Part shown: one piece after another, positions 55,633-64,000 of the stretch | Layout: each line of letters opens with the position of its first letter | How positions within the stretch are numbered: position 1 is the first letter of the stretch | The notes under the pieces: model-generated | The model's input: the letters and a program-made list of their open reading frames with translations, nothing else | Database searches by the model: none | What the model was told of the DNA's origin: nothing | Made by a program: the position numbers and the translations under genes | Source: G958295935 sp965224235 | GTDB lineage: Bacteria > Chloroflexota > Dehalococcoidia > Lucifugimonadales > Lucifugimonadaceae | Assembly (NCBI GenBank): GCA_965224235.1 | Contig: CBDCYP010000002.1 | Location: 1,984,001-2,048,000 of the forward strand | Length of the DNA stretch: 64,000 nt | Direction of reading: 5' to 3'

Positions 55633-56550
55633 TCAGCTATACCGAATCCGGGGATCGATGTATGCGTAGAGAACATCGACCAGGAAATTGGCGGCCACGT
55701 AGATCGCAGCAAAGATCATGACCACGCCTGTCATCACAGGAAAATCGTTGTTGAGCACCGCTTTCACAGCGAGACTCCCTAGCCCCGGCCATCCAAAGAC
55801 CGTTTCTATTACCACGGCCCCGGTAAGAAAGGCGCCCATTAGTACGCCCGCGTACGTCAGGGGCGGAATGAGTGCGTTACGCAGCGCATGCTTCCAGATT
55901 ACCTTTTGGTGGTTTACGCCCTTCGCCCGGGCGAACTTGACGTATTCTGAGTCGAGGATCTCCAACATTGCTGAGCGGACAAGTCGCAAGAACCCGGCCG
56001 AAGCCACCCAACCTAGCGTGACAGAAGGCAACACGTAGTGCGACCAGTCTCCTCGCCGGCTCGTCGGCAGCAGGTCGAGTTGCACGGAGAAAATCAGGAC
56101 GAGCATTATTCCCAACCAGAAGGCCGGAAGCGCCTGCCCAAAGAGCGCAAACGTCCTGCCCACGTAGTCCCAGATCGTTCCACGCTTGACCGCGGACATC
56201 ACTCCGAGAGGGATTCCGGTAATCAGAGCAAAAACTAGTGCCCCGGCGCTTAGCTCGAGGGTGGCCGGTATTCGCTCTTTGATCACATTAATGGCGGAGG
56301 TTCTGGCATAAAGCGAGACTCCGAAATCACCACGTACCGCGCCACTCATCCAGAGCACGTACTGGACCACGAACGGTTTGTCCAAACCAAGCTGTTTTCC
56401 CAGCTCCTCATAGGAGTCCGCGGTGGTGTATCCGTCGGTATACAGCAGGCGCGGATCACCGGCCAAACGTGACAACGAGAACACCAGGAAACTCACAAGA
56501 ACGATAACAACGAGACCGGCGATCAGTCTTCGGATGAGGAATGTTTGCAT
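55633..56550 (-). CDS. Peptide ABC transporter permease (DppB/OppB type)
   Basis: 305 residues starting MQTFLIRRLIAGLVVIVLVS, with GLDKPFVVQYVLWMSGAVRGDFGVSLY of the OppB group, the EAA loop SEYVKFARAKGVNHQKVIWKHALRNALIPP, and ending DVLYAYIDPRIRYS. About six membrane helices. It forms the channel with the adjacent DppC-type protein. The lipoprotein at 57418 on the same strand is the likely binding protein. Confidence 0.94.
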   Translation of the reverse strand: MQTFLIRRLIAGLVVIVLVSFLVFSLSRLAGDPRLLYTDGYTTADSYEELGKQLGLDKPFVVQYVLWMSGAVRGDFGVSLYARTSAINVIKERIPATLELSAGALVFALITGIPLGVMSAVKRGTIWDYVGRTFALFGQALPAFWLGIMLVLIFSVQLDLLPTSRRGDWSHYVLPSVTLGWVASAGFLRLVRSAMLEILDSEYVKFARAKGVNHQKVIWKHALRNALIPPLTYAGVLMGAFLTGAVVIETVFGWPGLGSLAVKAVLNNDFPVMTGVVMIFAAIYVAANFLVDVLYAYIDPRIRYS

Positions 56551-56720
56551 GTCAAAGATGACCTGGGCCGCGGCAGTGGCGTTGCCGCCGTTAGCGACGT
56601 AGGTGCTGGAGGGGGTTCACGGGAGACAAGCGAGCAGCCGGTCGTTACCGGCTGACGTGCCCTTACGAGCGATCACTCTGCGAAGCCCGCGTACCTAGCG
56701 CCGTTCATCTTGCGACAAAT

Positions 56721-57068
56721 CTAAGCGGGCTTCCCCCAGATCAATACCAGCTTCAGCGGCCCTTCCCCCGTGTTACGGAACCCATGGTTGCATCCCGGCG
56801 GCGCGAGGATCGCGTCTCCGGCAGTAACTGGCACCTCCCTGTCGTCCGCCCACATCACGCCGCTACCGGCCACGAAGTAGTACACCTCCTCGGTGTCGTC
56901 GTGGGTATGGGACCCTTCACTTACCCCGGGGTCCAGTTCCCACACTTGCACATTTATCGGGAGCCGGCTCTCCTCCGAGAAGAACGGACGGACCTTTATG
57001 GTCCCGTCACCGTCATGCATTCGTTCGGTCTCTTTGATACCCGTAGAATCAGTCTCTTTCCAGTACAT
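56721..57068 (-). CDS. Cupin-domain protein
   Basis: 115 residues, one double-stranded beta-helix: VQVWELDPGVSEGSHTHDDTEEVYYF (motif 1 with HTH...E metal ligands) and PGCNHGFRNTGEGPLKLVLIW (motif 2 His). Probably a small metal-binding enzyme or sensor; function not predictable. It lies between the binding protein and permease genes, 170 bp before the latter. Confidence 0.88.
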   Translation of the reverse strand: MYWKETDSTGIKETERMHDGDGTIKVRPFFSEESRLPINVQVWELDPGVSEGSHTHDDTEEVYYFVAGSGVMWADDREVPVTAGDAILAPPGCNHGFRNTGEGPLKLVLIWGKPA

Positions 57069-57351
57069 TGCGCCATCCTTTCTTGGCCGCCAGCCGAACG
57101 CGGCTACGGGGTACCAAGGGGCCTCAGACGTGGCTACCTCGCGCCGACGCCCCTGCCACCACTGTCCAGCCCCCCTATGCTGCTCTTATGGGCGCAGTGC
57201 CGGCAAGTGACCTGAGCACCGCGGTCGCGCACGGCGTTCCGGAGGCCGTCCAGAAAAGCGGAAGCGAGCAGTCTCACGGGCTCAGAGTTTCTCCCTCACG
57301 CTGACCCTCTCCCGCTTGGGAGAAGGCGCTTATAGTTGGCCTCTAGCAAAG

Positions 57352-57392
57352 CCAATCCCGCGGGGCGTCACTCGGACGGCCCGCGGGATTGG
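57352..57392 (-). terminator. Hairpin downstream of the binding-protein gene
   Basis: CCAATCCCGCGGG (57352-57364) and CCCGCGGGATTGG (57380-57392) form a perfect 13-pair stem with a 15-base loop, 25 bp after the minus-strand stop at 57418. On the minus strand CTTTGCT follows, so the T run is poor. It may attenuate transcription between the abundant binding protein and the downstream cupin and permease genes. Confidence 0.65.
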
Positions 57393-57417
57393 GCGGAACG
57401 ATCTCTAATCTCTTTGA

Positions 57418-59454
57418 TTACTTTCTGATGATGGTCTGCGGGTTGCTGAAGTACGACAGGTTGCCTGTATACGGGGTCCATTGAGTGATTTCAGGGCGAA
57501 CCCCCCAGACGGGAATCATCTCAACGAACACCGGCTGGAGAACCTGGGTGGTGATGAAGTCCACGATCTGCTTGTTGAGCGCCCGCTTCTTGACCGGATC
57601 GCTCTCCTCGTTGACCGCAGTGTGAAGTATGCCGATCTCATCGGGCAGCTCCCATCCGATGTTAAACGCACCGGAGATCGGCACGCTCGTGAGCGACGCA
57701 TTCCCAAAGTCCAAAGCGGCGGCGCCCCATAGCTTGGTAACGTCTCGGGCAACCAGCGACGGCCGCCACGCCGAGTACACCTGTCTCTCGACCTGCACAT
57801 TTATACCGAAATCGCTCCAAGCCTGGGCGAGCGCCTCCTGATGCTCCGGGTTATTGGAGGATTGCAAGTCTGGAATGATCAAGTACGGCAGGTCAAAGCC
57901 GTCCGGGTAGCCGGCCTCGGCAAGCAGCTCTTGAGCTCTCTCCGGGTCATGCGGAATCTTCCACCTCTCTTCGAACCCCGGCTTATCGGCAGACCAGCCG
58001 AAGTAGGCGTAGGCCGGTTTGCCCAGGCCGCCTAAGATAGCTTCATTCAACAGGTCCCGGTCCGGAATCATCGCCAGGGCGGTTCGAACCTTTAGGGCCT
58101 GCTCCATCGATTCAGCGTTGCCCCATTCGCCGATCCACGGTTTGCTTGGGTCATAACCGGGCCGGTTTGCAACGTCTTCTCCCTCGGCAGTTCGGCCGAG
58201 GTAATCGGTCGTCGCCCAGTAGTTCCCTCCCATGGCGACGCCCTGGCTGAAGCCAGGACCGATCACCTGAGTCCATCCACCGACAGCGTTTACTGCCTTC
58301 GAAAGCAAGATGGGCGCCAATACGGCGAAGTGAATCTCCCCGGCTTCGAAGGCTGCCGCTCGGATGGACGCCTCCGGCATCGCCACATACTTGATCTCAT
58401 CCAGGAACGGCGTGTGCCGCCAGTGCGGCACTACGGCCTCCCCGGCGATCTCCTCATCGGCTAACCACTTGGTGGGCCGGAAGGGCCCGGTGGCATTGCC
58501 AAGGGCCCTGTTAGCCCCGTCTTCGCCTAGCTCATCGAAGGCGTCCTTGCTATGGATCGCAACCATCTCGGTATTGAGGTTGGAATGTGTGATCATCCAG
58601 TTCTTCTGGCAGCCGACTTTCGCCTTGCAGTTCACCCTGACGGTTCGTTCGTCGACGACGTCGACGGAATCGATCCAGACCACGAGCTGGCCCACCCGAT
58701 TGAACGTGGAGCCAGGCGCTACCGCGTTATCGAAGCTGAACTTCACGTCTTCCGCGTCCACGGTGCCCCAGCGCGGGTCCTGGAACGGAATGTCGTCCTT
58801 GAGGACCCATGTCAACGTGTTCGCTTCTGCGTCGAGCTCCCACGACTTCAACATGCTCTTTGACGGGTCTTCCACCTTGGATTGCACCGGCGGATCAAGA
58901 TGCTGAACCCAGGTCAGGCCCTCCGTGAAGCCCCACATCTGGAGCCGTTCGTAGCAAGCCCCGGTGATGAACTTATTGCTCATGCTTATCGGGCAGATGG
59001 CGGCCGAACCGACTGTCACCGTACCGCCGCGACCGCCCATCGCCGGCATGGCGGCGCCGGCGGTCGGCGTGGCTACCACGACCTTCTCTACAACAACCGT
59101 TTCTACAACCTTCTCAGTGCGGGTCACCGGCTTCTCGACAATAACCGTCACGACCACTTTCTCGGTACGGGTCACCGGCCTCTCGACAATAACCGTCTCG
59201 ACGACCTTCACGGTCTTACCCTCGACCATTCTTTCAACTACGACGGTTTCAACCACCTTTTCGATCGAGGTGACCTGCTTCTCGACCACTACGGTCTCAA
59301 CCACCTTTTCGACTTGGGGGACCGGTTTTTCGACCACGACGGTCTGGACCTCTGTGAGGGTCTCCGTCTCTCCGCCGCAGGCAATCCCTACGGCCAGCGC
59401 GCCCGCCAAGGCGAAAATAATCAAGTACGTCCACATAAACCGCGTGATCTGCAT
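57418..59454 (-). CDS. Peptide-type ABC transporter substrate-binding lipoprotein
   Basis: 678 residues from ATG 59454 (MQITRFMWTYLIIFALAGAL), chosen because GGAGGT lies seven bases upstream. The signal peptide ends AVGIAC, a lipobox-like site with Cys lipidation. Residues about 25-130 repeat Val/Glu/Lys motifs (TVVVEKPV, KVVETVVVEK), a stalk typical of Chloroflexota binding proteins. The SBP_bac_5 domain follows (TWVLKDDIPFQDPRWGTVDAEDVKFS ... GNATGPFRPTKW ... PGFEERWKIPHDPERAQELLAEAGYPDGF). It likely captures peptides or other small organics for the DppB/DppC-type permeases downstream. Confidence 0.92.
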   Translation of the reverse strand: MQITRFMWTYLIIFALAGALAVGIACGGETETLTEVQTVVVEKPVPQVEKVVETVVVEKQVTSIEKVVETVVVERMVEGKTVKVVETVIVERPVTRTEKVVVTVIVEKPVTRTEKVVETVVVEKVVVATPTAGAAMPAMGGRGGTVTVGSAAICPISMSNKFITGACYERLQMWGFTEGLTWVQHLDPPVQSKVEDPSKSMLKSWELDAEANTLTWVLKDDIPFQDPRWGTVDAEDVKFSFDNAVAPGSTFNRVGQLVVWIDSVDVVDERTVRVNCKAKVGCQKNWMITHSNLNTEMVAIHSKDAFDELGEDGANRALGNATGPFRPTKWLADEEIAGEAVVPHWRHTPFLDEIKYVAMPEASIRAAAFEAGEIHFAVLAPILLSKAVNAVGGWTQVIGPGFSQGVAMGGNYWATTDYLGRTAEGEDVANRPGYDPSKPWIGEWGNAESMEQALKVRTALAMIPDRDLLNEAILGGLGKPAYAYFGWSADKPGFEERWKIPHDPERAQELLAEAGYPDGFDLPYLIIPDLQSSNNPEHQEALAQAWSDFGINVQVERQVYSAWRPSLVARDVTKLWGAAALDFGNASLTSVPISGAFNIGWELPDEIGILHTAVNEESDPVKKRALNKQIVDFITTQVLQPVFVEMIPVWGVRPEITQWTPYTGNLSYFSNPQTIIRK

Positions 59455-59769
59455 TAGAGTTACCTCCGTGAATGCTCCTGCTTCGAAGGGACGTTCTCGC
59501 ATGCGGCGCGTCCATCGTGCGAAGTCGGATTACCTGAATGAATCGACCCGGTGCGTCCGAGTTCCTCCCTTGCGAGTGATTCGGCTGCGCGGGACGTTAC
59601 CGTAATCCAACTGAACTGAGAAGTCAAAGAATCCATAGCTGGCCTGCCCACGATTCTTCTCTTTTCGTCACTCTGTCCCTGTGTGAGCAGCGAATTCGGC
59701 GTACGTCAGGTGCCCCATACAGACACACAGTAAGCAGTACATCGAACTTGGAAGCAGGAGCATAAGGGG

Positions 59770-59997
59770 GTGGCGACCAGCCCGAAATCGCCGTTAAGGC
59801 CGGTCTCACCCACCGCTGGGATAGTGTTCCTTATCAGTCTTCCATTGGGTCTTATGATCTACGTAGGCATCACATTTCTTCTAGCGCTGCTCGCATTCAG
59901 GGTGGTTCGCGTCCACGGTTACCATCTGGCCCTGTTCAACATTACGCGTACCTATGCGGTTCGTTCGTGCCAAACGGTACGGAAGCTGCCTGCGTGA
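59770..59997 (+). CDS. Small putative membrane protein, doubtful
   Basis: 75 codons from GTG 59770 with AAGGGGG just upstream, one or two hydrophobic stretches (AGIVFLISLPLGLMIYVGITFLLALLAF). The last 15 codons are already the adhesin remnant in another frame, so if expressed it is a chimera. It could be a non-coding stretch. No homologue recognised. Confidence 0.25.
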   Translation: MATSPKSPLRPVSPTAGIVFLISLPLGLMIYVGITFLLALLAFRVVRVHGYHLALFNITRTYAVRSCQTVRKLPA

Positions 59998-60042
59998 CAA
60001 CGTTCATTGCGCCGGCCGCTGGGAACGGAACTATCACCGTCA

Positions 60043-61682
60043 GAGGCTGTGAGTTTTTTGGGTTCTGTTGTTGTTAGGCGGCATGTTGGTGGCGGAAGGC
60101 GCCATTGGGAAGTTTCACCGGGGCGGGCGCTTGTTGAGGGAGGCAGAATTGCGGGACAGCATTGGCCGCTTTCCGGGCGAATTCACTAGGGAATCCGGAT
60201 TGACTGGTCCGGAGCTTATCGGCTGTGCCTGCTTAACCCCCGTGTCTGCCTACGCCATGAACGCCTCCCAACGCAGGAGGTTGTGGGCCACGGCGACAAG
60301 GAGCATTACGCTGGTGATTTTGGCAAGTCCCCGTACGTTGAATTGGCTCACTCCGTGAAGACGCACCTGGGCGTTCGTCCACTCGGCTACAGACGCCCGC
60401 TGCCTGTATATGGCTTTGGCCTCGCCGGTGGCCATCCGTTGACGCCACCTTGCCACGTCCGGCCCGTCCCCGTAGCGGGGATCGTAACGCTCCCGTTCGG
60501 GCTTGTTCCGGGGCAACCTCACCGGCGCATACACACTCACCCCACGTTGCTCCAGAGCGGTGATGTCCTCCCGGGTAGCGAAGCCCCCGTCCATCAGGTA
60601 GGAGTCAGGGCGCCGGCCCGTCCGCCTGACCAGTTGTTCCTCCATGGGCGCCGCTTGCCCTGCGTCCGTACCCGACGATGTGACCCCTACTCCGACGATG
60701 ATCCCGTTGGCGCTATCAGTGGCCAGTTCGATATTGCAGGCTGGCCGGAAGCCGCCATCCGGCATCTTCATCACCGTTGCCCGGGGGTCTGTGGTGGATA
60801 CCCGCGCCTTCGTAACCTTGGGACGCTGAGCCTTCGCCTTGGTGTGCTGTTGGCGTTCCTTCTTCGCTTGTGCCCGGGGCAAGTACGACAGCGCCTCCCG
60901 GACCCGTTCCTCCCGCTCTCGCGCCGCACGCTCCCGCGCCGCACGTTCACGCCGCGTCACACCGGAATCGGGACGCTCCCGCTCCTGCGCCAGCCGCTCC
61001 ACCTGCGCCCGCGCCTCCTCCATGCACCTCTTCAATCCCTGCGCGCCGCGAAAGGACGCGGCGCCGGCGCTCGCCCTCACCCGCATCCCGTCTTGAGCCA
61101 CACGCTCCAGCAGGACCGCCCCTGCGGCCATCAGAGAACCTATGATCTGGGTCAAAAGGCCGTCCAGCGCCTCCTGGTGGGCTACCCGGAAGTCAGAGAG
61201 CATGTGATAGTTGACAGGTACGTTCCCCCTCATCCAGCGGTAGGCGTCGTGCTCTTCGCACAAACGCGCCAGCCGGCGGGCGCTCCCTATACCGTCAACC
61301 GTGGCCAGAAGCCACAACGCCAGCAGCGCTTTGGGGTCTGTCGTTGGGCGGCCTGGCCGGTTCTCCACCGCCTTGACCGGCGCATAAAAGGCCGACAGGT
61401 CCAACCTCTCCAAAAAGCTCCATATAACACGGGCCCGATGCTCTTGAGGCAACCGAGATTCCAGGTCCAATACCGCCCACTCAGGCTGATTCCGCACCGG
61501 CCGCAGCACCCGGGCCTCACCCGGACTCGTTGGCGCAGGCGCTCGCTTCTCCTCGATGGCCGGAAGTTCAAACAGCGTCTCTTCACTCATGTGTTCACCT
61601 CGCCGATATGGCTGCCCAATATCGTTGTCCAGCAATCAGCCTCTCAATACCATAGGAGCATAAATGATTTATTCACAGGCTC
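60043..61682 (-). mobile_element. IS1182-type element copy 5
   Basis: Complete 1640-bp element in minus orientation: GAGGCTGTGAG at 60043 and TTCACAGGCTC ending 61682. TCA flanks at 60040-60042 and 61683-61685. It lies between adhesin-remnant sequence and the MITE at 61686, which ends with another TCA. Minus-strand target: TCACCCTGACGG. Confidence 0.95.
60250..61590 (-). CDS. IS1182 family transposase (copy 5)
   Basis: Intact 446-residue transposase from ATG 61590, with the TTDPR variant of copy 4. Its 3' region carries the GCC variant of copy 2. Sharing one variant with each shows recent shuffling or gene conversion among copies. Confidence 0.93.
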   Translation of the reverse strand: MSEETLFELPAIEEKRAPAPTSPGEARVLRPVRNQPEWAVLDLESRLPQEHRARVIWSFLERLDLSAFYAPVKAVENRPGRPTTDPKALLALWLLATVDGIGSARRLARLCEEHDAYRWMRGNVPVNYHMLSDFRVAHQEALDGLLTQIIGSLMAAGAVLLERVAQDGMRVRASAGAASFRGAQGLKRCMEEARAQVERLAQERERPDSGVTRRERAARERAAREREERVREALSYLPRAQAKKERQQHTKAKAQRPKVTKARVSTTDPRATVMKMPDGGFRPACNIELATDSANGIIVGVGVTSSGTDAGQAAPMEEQLVRRTGRRPDSYLMDGGFATREDITALEQRGVSVYAPVRLPRNKPERERYDPRYGDGPDVARWRQRMATGEAKAIYRQRASVAEWTNAQVRLHGVSQFNVRGLAKITSVMLLVAVAHNLLRWEAFMA

Positions 61683-61685
61683 TCA

Positions 61686-61785
61686 GAGCCTGTGATTTTA
61701 TTGCGAAACCTGCGGTTTGTTAGTCTCAATTTAGCTTTGAAAGCAGTCTCAATAAGACGGCTACAGGGGAATTATTCACAGGCTC
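61686..61785. mobile_element. 100-bp MITE with IS1182-type ends
   Basis: Perfect 10-bp inverted ends GAGCCTGTGA and TCACAGGCTC, no coding capacity, flanked by TCA at 61683-61685 and 61786-61788. One end shares GAGCCTGTGAATAA with the left end of the 1640-bp IS, and the other (GAGCCTGTGATTTT) resembles the IS right end. A degraded sister lies at 36404. It is probably mobilised by the IS transposase. Confidence 0.9.
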
Positions 61786-62254
61786 TCAGGGTGACGCAGG
61801 GAAGGATCGCCGCCTCGGGAACCGGCATCTTTGAAGTTACTTCGCCGGACACGACTCCAATACTCGACGAAGAGGAGGTTCCCGAAATAGTGTTCCCTGC
61901 CGGAGTTACGGGCTCGGCCGTGTCACGGGCCGATGGCGCGTCAATCGCCTCTCCAACGGGGCACGCGATGGAGATTCCTGTGGGTGCGATAGACGCCGAC
62001 CACCTCGGCGCATACATCAAGGAGTCGCACCCGTCGGAGGTCGGTGTGCCCGAGGGCTCACGATTCATCGTCGGCAGCTACGCCTGCTCCAACGCCCGCG
62101 CCTACGTCCACACCTTTACCCTCGCCGGTGGCGACGCCAGTCTTGCCGCATACCGGGGACACAACACCCGGGCCGCAACTGCTGCGCTTCATCGCGCTTG
62201 CGGCAGCCGTGGTGCTAACAACCGGCCTGATTCTTCGCCGGCGTTTCCGGCCAA

Positions 62255-63451
62255 CTACGCCGTGTCTATCACGACGACATTCTGCTGCACCTCGCCCGTG
62301 ATCACCGGTCCGTCGTGTCCCATGAAGATGTCGATCTCGGATCTCACGCCAAATTCAGGCAGGTAGACCCCCGGCTCGATAGTCACACCTATTCCCTGGA
62401 TTACTCTCCGCGTGTCCCTCGTCTCCCATCCGTCAAGGTTCACGCCGTTCGAGTGCACCTCGCGCCCCAGGCTGTGCCCGAGCCGGTGCACAAAGTAATC
62501 GCCATACCCGGCGTCCGATATGACCCGCCGCGCCGCGTCGTCAATCTCCCACCCCTCAGGGTACCGGCCCTCAAGAACAGCCTCTTCGAGAATCCTGAAA
62601 CCCGTATCCCGCGCTCTCGCGACGACGCTGAACACTTCTTGTTGAAGGGCGGTTGGCGGCCCGCCGATGTGCGCGGTCCACGTGATGTCGGCGTATATGG
62701 AGTCTTCTTCATCGACTCTTGCCCAGAGGTCGATCAGTAGCCACCCCTTCCGTCGTATCACCGCCGAGCTTCCCGGCGCCGGTTCGTAATGAGGGTCCGA
62801 CGAGTGCTCCTCGAACGCCACGACCGGGCCGTCGGCCGTTGTCAATCCCGCTCGGTCGTATCTACCCCGGATGAACTCGGCGACATCGTGCTCTGTGAGT
62901 TTCCAGCGAACATTTTCGCCGATGAATTCAAACGCCTCGTTGACGATTCTGTGCAGGGAGTCGACCGCCGAAACGTGAGACGCGAGCTGCTTGTCCGACC
63001 ACCTTTCGGTTGCGTGTTGAATGATGTCTCCCGAAGAGACGACCTCCGGACCCAAACTGCGCACAAGTTCAATCGTGCCGGCATCGACCCTGCCGACGCG
63101 CGGCAACTCGTACATCGGGGAGTACTCCATGGCCACCGCGCCGCTGTCCGGCAGCGCCTCGCGCAATGCGGTAACCATCGAATCTCGATTTGAATACCTG
63201 CGTATGCGCGGCGAATTCGGAGGGAATCTACCTGCGTCGACCTCGTGAGAGATGACCACAGGATTGCCTTCGCCCGGTATGTACAGCCAAACAGGGCGGG
63301 TCAGATTGTCGACGTGTGTACCGAGCGCTGCCAGGAACACAGGGTTGGTGTAGCGGTAGTCTCGGGTTAGCCAGCCGCGTAGTCCTGCCGCACGGATGAA
63401 CTCCTGCGCCGATTCAATCGTCTTACTCATGGGTCGCGGCGCTAACTTCAT
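62255..63451 (-). CDS. M24 family metallopeptidase (Xaa-Pro peptidase-like)
   Basis: 398 residues, a creatinase-like N-terminal domain and a pita-bread C-terminal domain. Metal ligands seen: Asp in LIDLWARVDEEDSIYADITW, His in FVHRLGHSLGREVHSNG, Glu in TIEPGVYLPEFG and Glu in RSEIDIF. It could cleave X-Pro peptides or act on creatine-like substrates. The start could be either M1 or MSKTIESAQEF (63430); no clear ribosome-binding site for either. Its 3' end overlaps the adhesin remnant by 47 bp. A duplicated 3' fragment lies at 52322. Confidence 0.9.
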   Translation of the reverse strand: MKLAPRPMSKTIESAQEFIRAAGLRGWLTRDYRYTNPVFLAALGTHVDNLTRPVWLYIPGEGNPVVISHEVDAGRFPPNSPRIRRYSNRDSMVTALREALPDSGAVAMEYSPMYELPRVGRVDAGTIELVRSLGPEVVSSGDIIQHATERWSDKQLASHVSAVDSLHRIVNEAFEFIGENVRWKLTEHDVAEFIRGRYDRAGLTTADGPVVAFEEHSSDPHYEPAPGSSAVIRRKGWLLIDLWARVDEEDSIYADITWTAHIGGPPTALQQEVFSVVARARDTGFRILEEAVLEGRYPEGWEIDDAARRVISDAGYGDYFVHRLGHSLGREVHSNGVNLDGWETRDTRRVIQGIGVTIEPGVYLPEFGVRSEIDIFMGHDGPVITGEVQQNVVVIDTA

Positions 63452-63482
63452 CGGCGGCGGCTAGCTCCGGAGTGCCTCAATT

Positions 63483-64000
63483 TCAGGCTGTGGCTTTTCT
63501 GAGATTCTTGCGAACTTCTGGGTTGACCACACGGCGAGGCCAATGGCCCTTGAGAATCAGAGCCGCCTCACCGGACGCCGCGATCCCGGACCACTGCCCT
63601 GACACGGTGGATTCGCCGCCCGCGTGAGGCGAGGCGATGAAGTTGTCCATCTTGAGAAGGGGGTGGTCGGGGTCGCACGGCTCAGTCTCGAATACGTCGA
63701 GCCCTGCCTTGGCGATCTCCCCATTTTTGAGCGCCGCTACCAAAGCAGCCTCGTCCACCGTGCCGCCCCGGCAGCAGCTAACGAACATGGCGCTTGACTT
63801 CATCGCAGCGAATTCTGCTTCACCGATCATGTGGTAGGTCTGCGTGTTCAGAGGCACCTGCAACGAAACGTAGTCGGAAATCGACAGCATGTCGTGCAGA
63901 TCGTTGAATCGTTCGACCCCGTACTCCCGGAACGGCCAGTCCTCAGCGAGGGCGTCGTATGCGAGGACCCGCAGCCCGAACGGCTGCAACCTTTTCGCGA
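63483..64000 (-). CDS. D-2-hydroxyacid dehydrogenase, 5' end outside window
   Basis: The frame is open to the right edge (AKRLQPFGLRVLAYD continues the NAD-binding domain), so only the last ~172 residues are visible. Seen: LQVPLNTQTYHMIGEAEFAAM, SCCRGGTVDEAALVAAL, LDVFETEPCDPDHPLLKMDN and IASPHAGGES with the catalytic His. This is the family of phosphoglycerate and glyoxylate dehydrogenases. It lies 31 bp upstream of the M24 peptidase gene on the same strand, so they are probably cotranscribed. Confidence 0.9.
   Translation of the reverse strand, partial: AKRLQPFGLRVLAYDALAEDWPFREYGVERFNDLHDMLSISDYVSLQVPLNTQTYHMIGEAEFAAMKSSAMFVSCCRGGTVDEAALVAALKNGEIAKAGLDVFETEPCDPDHPLLKMDNFIASPHAGGESTVSGQWSGIAASGEAALILKGHWPRRVVNPEVRKNLRKATA

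Larger units (their letters stand above)
59950..62301 (+). pseudogene. Remnant of a second adhesin 3' end, broken by IS and MITE
   Basis: Before the IS, 59958-60042 matches the gene at 51450-51535 (SNGTEAAC...TFIAPAAGNGTITV). After the IS and MITE it resumes at 61789 (TQGRIAASGTGIFEVTSPDT, matching TQGRVAASGIGIFEVTSPDT) up to about 62080. It then lacks the residues from DFVFTD to GLPTPAP and continues in a shifted frame with PAPTPAPTSTPLPSP and LPHTGDTTPG to 62301. A complete gene copy must once have existed here or the segment was duplicated. Confidence 0.9.

Overview
The window looks like a high-GC bacterial chromosome, most likely a free-living or host-associated Chloroflexota of the Dehalococcoidia/SAR202 type. 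That assignment is inference. It rests on a lipoprotein transporter with an N-terminal Val/Glu/Lys repeat stalk, a fused FAD oxidase/GcvT enzyme, several sulfatase-like and hydroxyacid-dehydrogenase genes, and an LPxTG-like surface anchor. No rRNA, tRNA or CRISPR array was found.

Layout. 1-2507: 3'-truncated single-chain restriction-modification enzyme. 2.7-9.6 kb: four near-identical 1640-bp IS1182-type elements, one inside another and two in tandem separated only by a 3-bp TGA, around a 73-bp tandem repeat. 9.8-16.5 kb: two sulfatase-family hydrolases, a PLD/zinc-ribbon protein, an SDR and argD. 16.8-19.0 kb: argB and argJ on the opposite strand. 19.9-24.9 kb: thioredoxin reductase-like protein, Trm112-like protein, a secreted His/Gly-rich protein and a dimethylglycine dehydrogenase-like enzyme. 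25.4-30.5 kb: a minus-strand group of PHP hydrolase, NIPSNAP protein, thioredoxin/NHL protein and YyaL-type thioredoxin protein. 31-45.6 kb: housekeeping and catabolic genes (DEAD-box helicase, aminotransferase, methyltransferase, uvrB, MFS transporter, ornithine cyclodeaminase family) plus a membrane-anchored winged-helix regulator. 45.8-62.3 kb: a giant cadherin/FnIII surface protein, then a peptide-transporter group lying between two degenerate copies of the adhesin 3' end, the second broken by a fifth IS copy and a MITE. 62.2-64 kb: M24 peptidase and a partial hydroxyacid dehydrogenase.

Main observation: the thioredoxin/NHL gene (27536-29029, minus) reads through an in-frame TGA exactly at the first residue of its redox CxxC motif (TYC-U-INC; the NHLRC2 family has TYCCINC). 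This predicts a selenoprotein that ordinary gene calling would truncate. Second: the IS and a related ~100-bp non-autonomous element share termini and a 3-bp TGA/TCA duplication, and three insertions are at the same TCACCCTGA word, part of a dispersed palindromic repeat, so the element appears to target these repeats. Third: the transporter operon is flanked by direct repeats made from the adhesin/peptidase junction.
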